Assembly (NCBI GenBank): GCA_900543795.1 | Contig: UQSH01000006.1 | Location: 1 to 64,000, forward strand | DNA from: an uncultured Oscillospiraceae bacterium | GTDB lineage: Bacteria; Bacillota; Clostridia; Oscillospirales; Acutalibacteraceae | Direction of reading: 5' to 3' | DNA: 64,000 bases | In this document: positions 57,800 through 64,000 of the stretch, piece by piece | Layout: each line of letters opens with the position of its first letter | How positions within the stretch are numbered: position 1 is the stretch's first letter | Position numbers and translations under genes: made by a program | The notes under the pieces: model-generated | What the model saw: only the letters and a program-made list of their open reading frames with translations | Database searches by the model: none | Told to the model about the DNA's origin: nothing

Positions 57800-59872
57800 T
57801 CAATTAATTAATTTAACAAGTTGATATGCGCTTTCGGTTGCGTTGGCAATTCTGCCGATTTTAACACAATCGCCTATTGCAAAAACATTTTTGTTCTCTG
57901 CTTTAAGCTCTTCATAAAGCGAATTATCAGGCTTAACACCCATTGAAAGAACAACCTTTGAGCAAGGGATTTCAAAAACCCTTCCGCTCTTTAAATCGGT
58001 AACTGTAACACCGTTTTCGTTGATTTCCGTTAATTTCGTTGAGGTATAAAATGTTGTGTTGTGCTCTTTAAGCTTTGGCAAAACATCATCAAGATGCTGA
58101 AACCATGCACCCGGAGCAATACTGTCTGCCATTTCAATAACAGTAACCTTATTGCCCTGCTCTGCAAGAAGCTCGGATGTTTCAAGGCCCGTCATACCCG
58201 AGCCGATAACACAAACATCTGAATTTTCAAGCTTAACAGAGCCGTTAAGAATTTCCGTTACAGTTACAACATTATCCTTAACAAAAGCCTTTGGATGAAC
58301 TGCATTGCCGCCGGTTGCAATAATGACAAAATCGGCATTACATTCATCAATAAGCTTTTTATCGGCAGTTACATTATATTCAATACGAGCTCCCGCTTTT
58401 AAAGCATTTGTTTCAAGATCTTCAACGCACCAATGAATTTTTTCCTTGTGAGGCGGCTTATCTGCAAGATTAATCTGCCCGCCTGCACTGCTCTCCTTTT
58501 CAACAACAACAACGGAAAAGCCTCTTTTTGCAAGCAGCTCTGCTGCGGTTAAGCCTGCAACACCGGCACCGACGATGAGCACCTTTCTTCCGTTTCCGTT
58601 TTCATTGAGCTTATCGCCCTCTCTTCCCACAAACGGATTAACGGAGCAATGACCGTTATCGCCAACATAGGCTCCGTTCATCATACTTTCAAAGCAGTAT
58701 AAGCAGCAAATGCATCTTTTGATTTCTTTTTCTCTGCCCGACTGTACTTTTTCAGCCCAATACGGATCGGCAATATGAGGTCTGCCGAGAGAAACAAAAT
58801 CCTGAATACCGTCTTCAAGCTGCTTTTCCGCCTGCTCGGGTGAACGGATAAGATTTGCCGCCATAACGGGAATATCAACAACCTTTTTAACCTCTTCGGC
58901 AAGATATTTTCGCCAACCGCATTCAAAGGTGGTTGGTTCAAGCCAATAGTTAAAGGTATCGTATGCTGCCGAGGAAACATCAATAGCGTCAATTCCCTTA
59001 TCGTTAAGGATTTTAGCCATTTTAAGTCCCTCTTCAAGAGTGTAGCCAACGCCCTTTTTACCGATTTTTTCATACATTTCATCAACGGTTAAACGAACAA
59101 TAAGCGGAAAATCCTTTCCGCATTTTAAGCGAACATTATCAATTATTTCATTTAAAAATCTCATTCTGTTTTCAAGTGAGCCGCCGTATTCATCAGTGCG
59201 CTTATTCGTTGCGGGTGATAAAAACTGCTGAATAAGATATCCGTGGCTTGCGTGAAGCTCAACACCGTCGCAACCCGACATTTTAACTCTTAAAGCGGCA
59301 TCGCCGAATTGGTTTATGATTTTTTTAATTTGCCTAACTGAAAGCTCTTTATTTGCACTTTGAGCAAATTTACTTTTTTCTGCCTTACTTGGAGATACTG
59401 TTTTAAAGAACATATCCTTTTCAACAAGCTTTTTTCCGAGCGGAACAATGCTTGAGTAAAGGAGCTTGCTGTAACTGTTTTTGGGCATAATGCTATCGCA
59501 TAAAACAGAAATCGGAACTGTGTTTATCATAAGATTAACATTTTGCCGTCCCGGATGATGAAGCTCAACAAAAAGCTTTGCGCCGTGCTTATGTATTCTG
59601 TTAGCAAGCCTTGCAATTGACGGTATATTTCTGTTTGACGAAGCGGCGAGCTGACCGAATGAGGATGCGCCTGTTAAATCGTTTACACGGGTTATTTCGG
59701 TAATAATTAGTCCGCATCCGCCCTTAGCTCGTTCCTCGTAATAATTTATCATTTTTTCGGTTGCGTTTCCGTTAAATTGACCGAAGCCCATGAGCATGGG
59801 AGGCATAACTACTCTGTTTTTAATTTCGCAGTTGCCTATTTTCATTGGGCTGAAAAGAATTTTATAATCCAT
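57800..59872 (-). CDS. FMN/FAD and Fe-S NADH:flavin oxidoreductase (dienoyl-CoA reductase type)
   Basis: A 690-residue two-part enzyme. An old-yellow-enzyme TIM barrel (about 1-370; LFSPMKIGNCEIKNRVVMPPM, HASHGYLIQQFLSPATN near 208) is followed by a 4Fe-4S motif CICCLYC plus a distant HCSVNP (about 387-410), and an FAD/NAD-binding part with GAGVAGLTAA near 432 and GSGMTGLETSE near 555. The family includes 2,4-dienoyl-CoA reductase, trimethylamine dehydrogenase and the bile-acid enzymes BaiCD/BaiH. The substrate cannot be told from sequence, and no bai gene is nearby. It is transcribed alone. Confidence 0.85.
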   Translation of the reverse strand: MDYKILFSPMKIGNCEIKNRVVMPPMLMGFGQFNGNATEKMINYYEERAKGGCGLIITEITRVNDLTGASSFGQLAASSNRNIPSIARLANRIHKHGAKLFVELHHPGRQNVNLMINTVPISVLCDSIMPKNSYSKLLYSSIVPLGKKLVEKDMFFKTVSPSKAEKSKFAQSANKELSVRQIKKIINQFGDAALRVKMSGCDGVELHASHGYLIQQFLSPATNKRTDEYGGSLENRMRFLNEIIDNVRLKCGKDFPLIVRLTVDEMYEKIGKKGVGYTLEEGLKMAKILNDKGIDAIDVSSAAYDTFNYWLEPTTFECGWRKYLAEEVKKVVDIPVMAANLIRSPEQAEKQLEDGIQDFVSLGRPHIADPYWAEKVQSGREKEIKRCICCLYCFESMMNGAYVGDNGHCSVNPFVGREGDKLNENGNGRKVLIVGAGVAGLTAAELLAKRGFSVVVVEKESSAGGQINLADKPPHKEKIHWCVEDLETNALKAGARIEYNVTADKKLIDECNADFVIIATGGNAVHPKAFVKDNVVTVTEILNGSVKLENSDVCVIGSGMTGLETSELLAEQGNKVTVIEMADSIAPGAWFQHLDDVLPKLKEHNTTFYTSTKLTEINENGVTVTDLKSGRVFEIPCSKVVLSMGVKPDNSLYEELKAENKNVFAIGDCVKIGRIANATESAYQLVKLIN

Positions 59873-59896
59873 AGTATCACCAAGCCTTTCTTAAAA

Positions 59897-59925
59897 ATTA
59901 TATCATTAAAGTATAATAATTTCAA
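59897..59925 (-). promoter_or_regulatory. Sigma-A promoter for the flavin oxidoreductase gene
   Basis: TTGAAA (59925-59920), a 17-base spacer and TATAAT (59902-59897) on the minus strand. Confidence 0.8.
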
Positions 59926-59940
59926 TATTCAGATAAAATT

Positions 59941-59964
59941 AAAGGCGGCTCTCGGAACCGCCTT
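59941..59964 (-). terminator. Terminator after the zinc-ribbon membrane protein gene
   Basis: A 7-8-bp stem AAGGCGG/CCGCCTT (59964-59958 with 59948-59942) with a weak T-rich tail on the minus strand. Confidence 0.6.
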
Positions 59965-59974
59965 ATAAATAAAC

Positions 59975-60913
59975 TTATTTTTTCTTTTTATTAGCCTTTG
60001 CCTCTTCCTTTGCCTTTTGCTCGGCAAGCTTACGCTTTGCTTCGGCAACAACCCGCTTTTGCTCTTCCTCTGCCGCCTTAGCCGCCTCTTCGCGTTCCTT
60101 AGCCTTGCGAAGCTCCTCTTCTCGCTCCTTTTGCTCCTTTGCGGCAACTCTTTCAAGCCTTTCATTTTCAAGCTGTTCATCTGTTTTTGCAGGAGCGATT
60201 GCAACTGCAATATTAATTCCCATAGCAACCAAAAGTAATAATAATGCGGGAACATAGCCCCAAGTAAAGCCACCGGAAATATCAATTGCCGTAAACTCTC
60301 CTAACGAAAATGCCTGTGCGCTTGCACCTGCACCGGAGGCTGAACAGAAAAGAACAACGCTGACAATTGAGAAAATTATTGAAATGACATCACATGTTAC
60401 CGTTGATTTTGTTTTAGGCTTTGCGCATTTAAATATGTTCAGCAAAAATGCCAAAACAATAAACAACGCAGAAAGAAAATAGAAAACAGTTCCGACAAAA
60501 AGCATGGTAACAGGGCCCGAAAAGCCCTCAAAGCCCATATTTTCGGAAATTAAAGAGAAGTTTTTAAAAATCTGAAGAAAAATGTCAAGAGCGGATTTAC
60601 AGCCCGTAAATGAAAAAAGAGTAAGCTGAAAGCTACTTCCCGCACTCTCCACCGTTGCCCACGGCAAAATAAAGCCGATTGCCGGAAGAAATGTTAAAAC
60701 AAGACGGGCTATACGAAGCTTCGTTCCGAAAAGAGAATAACGCATACGGTTAATTGTTTTATTGAAAACAAGAAACTTTGCTTCTGCGTTTTTATTATCC
60801 TCTTCAAGCCTTTCAACCCAATTATAATTGGGAATTGATACACCGCATTGCTTACATTCGGCTTTTACGCTCCAAAAAGGAATTTTTGCTGAGCAATTCG
60901 GGCAATTTGCCAT
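59975..60913 (-). CDS. Zinc-ribbon membrane protein with a charged coiled-coil tail
   Basis: A 312-residue protein I do not recognise. The N-terminus is a zinc ribbon with CPNC (4-7) and CKQC (20-23). Four predicted helices follow (about 68-90, 132-160, 168-190 and 210-232). The last 70 residues are an almost uninterrupted Glu/Lys/Ala/Arg helix, a probable coiled coil, ending in a lysine run. The zinc ribbon and tail should both be cytoplasmic. It is transcribed alone from a clear promoter. A role as a scaffold or envelope-stress protein is only a guess. Confidence 0.55.
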   Translation of the reverse strand: MANCPNCSAKIPFWSVKAECKQCGVSIPNYNWVERLEEDNKNAEAKFLVFNKTINRMRYSLFGTKLRIARLVLTFLPAIGFILPWATVESAGSSFQLTLFSFTGCKSALDIFLQIFKNFSLISENMGFEGFSGPVTMLFVGTVFYFLSALFIVLAFLLNIFKCAKPKTKSTVTCDVISIIFSIVSVVLFCSASGAGASAQAFSLGEFTAIDISGGFTWGYVPALLLLLVAMGINIAVAIAPAKTDEQLENERLERVAAKEQKEREEELRKAKEREEAAKAAEEEQKRVVAEAKRKLAEQKAKEEAKANKKKK

Positions 60914-60948
60914 TTACAACACCCCTGACATCAAAATAATACAAATAT

Positions 60949-60977
60949 ATTTTATAATGTTTATCATAAAAAGTCAA
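60949..60977 (-). promoter_or_regulatory. Promoter for the zinc-ribbon membrane protein gene
   Basis: TTGACT (60977-60972), a 17-base spacer and TAAAAT (60954-60949) on the minus strand. Confidence 0.65.
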
Positions 60978-61001
60978 CAATTATAATCATAATAAAAGGC
61001 T

Positions 61002-62390
61002 TTAACGATTTTTCTTCTCGTGATATTTAAAGGTATCCTTTGCAAGAACGCCGGAAAGCACAAGCAGAGAAATCAAATTAGGAATTGCCATAAGGCCATT
61101 TGCAATATCGCTGAACGACCAAGCTATATCAAGAGCAACAACCGAGCCTACAAAAACTACTGCGGCAAAAACAACTCTGTATGCATAACAGGCGGCTTTG
61201 CTTTTGCATAAATATTCAAGCGATTTTTCGCCTTGATATTCCCAACCGAGAATGGTTGAAAAGGCAAACATAAGAATACCGACGGCAACAATAATTGCAC
61301 CCGGCTTGCCGAGAACAGACTGAAAGGCGGCAATTGTTAAATCAGCGCCTGTTACATATTCCCCTGCTGCGTTGAGCGTGCCGAGAACACCGGAGGAAGC
61401 AATGGCAAGACCTGTTATTGAGCAAACTATAATAGTGTCTATAAAGGTTCCGCACATATTAATGTATCCCTGCTGAACATGGCTGTTTGTTGAAACCGAG
61501 GAAGCGGTTATTGCCGCAGAGCCGAGACCTGCCTCGTTAGAGAAAACACCTCTTGCAACACCGTATCTTATGCTTTGCATAACAGAGGCGGTTATCGTTC
61601 CTGCAACGCCTCCTGCAACAGCCTTTCCGCCGAACGCCATTGAAAAGATTGTTCCGAGACCTGACGGAATATTTTTATAATTAATTGCGATAACAATTAA
61701 ACCTGCAAGTATGTAAAAAACAGACATAACGGGAACAAGAACGGTTGAAACCTTTGATATGGATTTAATTCCGCCGAAAATAATAATTCCCGTTAAGATG
61801 GCAAGAACAAGTCCCGTTACCCATTGAGGAACGGAAAAGGTGTTATTAAGCGAGGCGGAAATTGAATTTGCTTGTGAAAGATTGCCGATACCAAACGAAG
61901 CAATCAACGTAAACAGCGAAAAGGCACAAGCGAGCACCGCACCAATCTTTTTGTTTTTAAAGCCATTTTTAATTGTGTACATAGGTCCGCCGCACATCTC
62001 GCCTTTTTCGTTTGTTTCTCTGTACTTAATTGCAAGAGCACATTCGGCATATTTTGTTGAAATTCCGAAAGCTGCGGCAATCCACATCCAAACAAGCGCA
62101 CCGGGTCCTCCGACTACCATTGCGGTTGCAACGCCAACGATATTTCCTGTTCCAATGGTGCCTGCAAGTGCAGTCATAAGTGCTGAAAACGGAGAAATAT
62201 CGCCTTCTCCGCCGTCTGTTTTTCTTGACTCGGGGCTGAAAAGCATTTTCAGAGATTTAGGCAAATTGCGCCAGGGAAGAAATTTCAGCCTCACGGTTAA
62301 AAACACACCTGTTCCGACAAGTAAAACAAGGGTAACAGGCCCCCAAACCACATTTTTAATTACTTCAAGAATAGCTTTAAATTGCTCCAT
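61002..62390 (-). CDS. Sodium:alanine/glycine symporter (AGCS family)
   Basis: A 462-residue sodium-coupled uptake carrier for alanine or glycine. It has about ten helices and the family signatures GTIGTGNIVGVATAM (about 95-109), GGPGALVWMW near 113 and GVARGVFSNEAGLGSAAI near 275-292. It is transcribed alone. Alanine uptake also feeds cell-wall synthesis, but no link to a neighbour is seen. Confidence 0.93.
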   Translation of the reverse strand: MEQFKAILEVIKNVVWGPVTLVLLVGTGVFLTVRLKFLPWRNLPKSLKMLFSPESRKTDGGEGDISPFSALMTALAGTIGTGNIVGVATAMVVGGPGALVWMWIAAAFGISTKYAECALAIKYRETNEKGEMCGGPMYTIKNGFKNKKIGAVLACAFSLFTLIASFGIGNLSQANSISASLNNTFSVPQWVTGLVLAILTGIIIFGGIKSISKVSTVLVPVMSVFYILAGLIVIAINYKNIPSGLGTIFSMAFGGKAVAGGVAGTITASVMQSIRYGVARGVFSNEAGLGSAAITASSVSTNSHVQQGYINMCGTFIDTIIVCSITGLAIASSGVLGTLNAAGEYVTGADLTIAAFQSVLGKPGAIIVAVGILMFAFSTILGWEYQGEKSLEYLCKSKAACYAYRVVFAAVVFVGSVVALDIAWSFSDIANGLMAIPNLISLLVLSGVLAKDTFKYHEKKNR

Positions 62391-62422
62391 AGATTAAGTC
62401 CTTTCAAAAAAATCACTTATAT

Positions 62423-62451
62423 ATGATAAATTAATATTCCGAAAATTTCAA
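62423..62451 (-). promoter_or_regulatory. Promoter for the AGCS symporter gene
   Basis: TTGAAA (62451-62446), a 17-base spacer and TATCAT (62428-62423) on the minus strand. Confidence 0.6.
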
Positions 62452-62499
62452 GTTAATTATTATTTGATCATAACAGGTTTAGAATTAATTCCCTTGCAG

Positions 62500-64000
62500 T
62501 TAATTGCATTTATCGGCAAACTGACTGTTATATAGTTTATAATAAAATCCTTTTTTGTCAAGTAATTCGTTATGGCTGCCCTGCTCAACTATTGAGCCGT
62601 TATTCATAACAAGTATCAAATCACAGTTTTTAATTGTTGAAAGACGGTGTGCAACAATAAAGGTTGTTTTTCCCTTCATCAAAATTTCAAAGGCATTTTG
62701 AATTTTGATTTCCGTTCTTGTGTCTATGCTTGATGTTGCTTCGTCAAGAATAAGCATAGGCGGATTAACAAGCATAAGCCTTGTTATACACAAAAGCTGC
62801 TTTTGACCCGCCGAGAGAGAGCCGCCGTCTGCACCGATAACAGTATCATATCCGTTCGGAAGTCTTTTTATAAAAGAATGAGAATGAGCCTTTTTGGCTG
62901 CTTCAATAACCTCCTCAAGCGTTGCGTTTGGCTTGCCCATAGCAATGTTTTCGAAAACTGTTGCTGATTTAAGCCAAGTTTCCTGAAGCACCATACCGAA
63001 ATTTTGCCTTAAAGAATTAACATTGATTTCAGAATAAGGAATGGAATCGGCATATATCTCTCCGCTTTTTACATCATAGAATTTCATCAACAGATTGATA
63101 AGCGTTGTTTTTCCGCAGCCCGTTGGTCCGACAATTGCAATTCTCATACCTTCTTTAACATTTAAAGAAAAATCCTCAATGAGGGGAGCTTCGGGAACAT
63201 AGCTGAAATCAATATTATCTATTTTTATATTGCCCTTTGCCCTTTCAAGAACGGCCTTTTCAGGAGTGTTGGGCTCAACCTCCTCCTCCTCAATAAGTCC
63301 TATAATTCTTCCTGCACAGGCAATGGCATTTTGCAATTCCGCAGCAACTCCGCTTATCTCGTTAAACGGCTTTGTATATTGCGTTGCATAGGCAAGAAAG
63401 CTTGAAAGAATGCCTACCGTTATATGACCTTTAAGCACCATAAAAGCACCGAAAAGCGTTACGCAGGCATAAACAGTACTGTTAACAAAGCGGGTTGCGG
63501 GATTTGTTATAGACGATAGGAAGGTTGCTTTTAAGGAATAATCGGCAAGCCTTGTGTTAATTTCATCAAAGCGTTCAATGTTTTGCCTTTTATGGCTGTA
63601 AGCCTGAGTTACCTTTTGATTGGTTATCATCTCATCAATAAAGGCAGTCTGCTCTCCCCTTGTTTCGCTTTGAAGCTTAAACATATCGTATGTTTTCTTT
63701 GAAATAAATCTTGCAATAAGGAATGACATAGGCGTTAAAATAACAACAACGAGGGCAATCCAAGCATTGATATAAATCATAAACGCAAGCGTTCCTATTA
63801 TGGTTACAACTCCCGTGAAAAACTGAGTAAAGCCCAAAAGAAGACCGTCTGCAAGCTGGTCAGCGTCTGAAATAACCTTGCTGACCGTTTCTCCGTGCGG
63901 ATGACTGTCAAGATATTTAAACGGCAAAGCCTCAATTTTCTTAAAGGCTCTGTTTCTCATATCACGCACAACATTAAATGTGATTTTATTGTTAAGCACA
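62500..64000 (-). CDS. ABC exporter, fused permease-ATPase, cut by the window end
   Basis: Type IV ABC exporter half-transporter. Only the last 500 or so residues are in the window; the first membrane helices lie beyond 64000. The visible membrane part (to about residue 240) is followed by Walker A GPTGCGKTT, the signature LSAGQKQ, Walker B MLILDEATSSID and the H-loop VAHRLST. The LSAGQ signature is a small departure from LSGGQ. It resembles LmrA/MsbA-like multidrug exporters; a partner half-transporter may follow upstream, outside the window. Confidence 0.88.
   Translation of the reverse strand, partial: VLNNKITFNVVRDMRNRAFKKIEALPFKYLDSHPHGETVSKVISDADQLADGLLLGFTQFFTGVVTIIGTLAFMIYINAWIALVVVILTPMSFLIARFISKKTYDMFKLQSETRGEQTAFIDEMITNQKVTQAYSHKRQNIERFDEINTRLADYSLKATFLSSITNPATRFVNSTVYACVTLFGAFMVLKGHITVGILSSFLAYATQYTKPFNEISGVAAELQNAIACAGRIIGLIEEEEVEPNTPEKAVLERAKGNIKIDNIDFSYVPEAPLIEDFSLNVKEGMRIAIVGPTGCGKTTLINLLMKFYDVKSGEIYADSIPYSEINVNSLRQNFGMVLQETWLKSATVFENIAMGKPNATLEEVIEAAKKAHSHSFIKRLPNGYDTVIGADGGSLSAGQKQLLCITRLMLVNPPMLILDEATSSIDTRTEIKIQNAFEILMKGKTTFIVAHRLSTIKNCDLILVMNNGSIVEQGSHNELLDKKGFYYKLYNSQFADKCN

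Noticed and set aside
57800..59872. Bile-acid dehydroxylation enzyme BaiCD or BaiH
   Set aside because: The family fits, but no other bai gene is present and many dienoyl-CoA reductase-like enzymes share all visible motifs.

Overview
The window is chromosomal DNA from a low-GC, Gram-positive, probably spore-forming anaerobe of the class Clostridia, most likely an Oscillospiraceae/Ruminococcaceae-type gut organism. The support is the Firmicutes gene order (tig-clpP-clpX-lon-engB, RNase J-rplI-dnaB-tilS-ftsH, radical SAM pair near rplS and rbgA), dipicolinate synthase genes dpaA/dpaB, a clostridial topoisomerase IV pair, strong AGGAGG ribosome sites, and TTGACA/TATAAT promoters with 16-17 bp spacers. 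This is inferred from the sequence; no database was searched. No rRNA, CRISPR array, insertion sequence or prophage module is visible.

Layout. 1-7.7 kb (all minus): proteostasis block, trigger factor, ClpP, ClpX, Lon, the GTPase EngB, then lysA. 7.7-16.1 kb: phosphoesterase, DUF1540 protein, threonine synthase, a ribosome/RNA block (YraN, RNase HII, RbgA, L19 with a structured leader), the TIGR03936/TIGR03960 radical SAM pair, an M50 protease and RuvX. 16.1-24.3 kb: class A PBP, an exonuclease, SecG, and a ParC/ParE pair behind a promoter with two palindromes. 24.4-31.4 kb: RNase J, L9, DnaB, TilS and FtsH. 31.5-35.5 kb: RNase HI, an acyltransferase-like protein, an anchored envelope protein, a ROK sugar kinase and a FliB-like protein.

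35.6-37.6 kb is the only clearly accessory stretch. It is very AT-rich, bounded by copies of the 3' end of tRNA-Leu(GAG), and holds a membrane-anchored HNH nuclease, a gene remnant and palindromic repeats. It looks like a small tRNA-associated integration site.

37.6-54 kb: a polyamine ABC operon (potABCD) ending in a phosphatase, dpaAB behind a sigma-K-like promoter, murC, a two-component system with an FtsX-type ABC transporter, a DNA alkylation repair protein, a membrane protein, an arabinofuranosidase and a Cys-rich small protein. 54-64 kb: an M24 peptidase, a copper operon (csoR-copA, with a CopZ-like domain fused to CopA), an old-yellow-enzyme-type oxidoreductase, a zinc-ribbon membrane protein, an AGCS amino-acid symporter, and an ABC exporter cut by the window edge.

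The points most worth a second look are the tRNA-Leu island with its HNH gene, the internal ribosome site in copA that could release a free copper chaperone, the switch-like rplS leader, the double operator at parE, and the GC-rich segment covering most of lysA.
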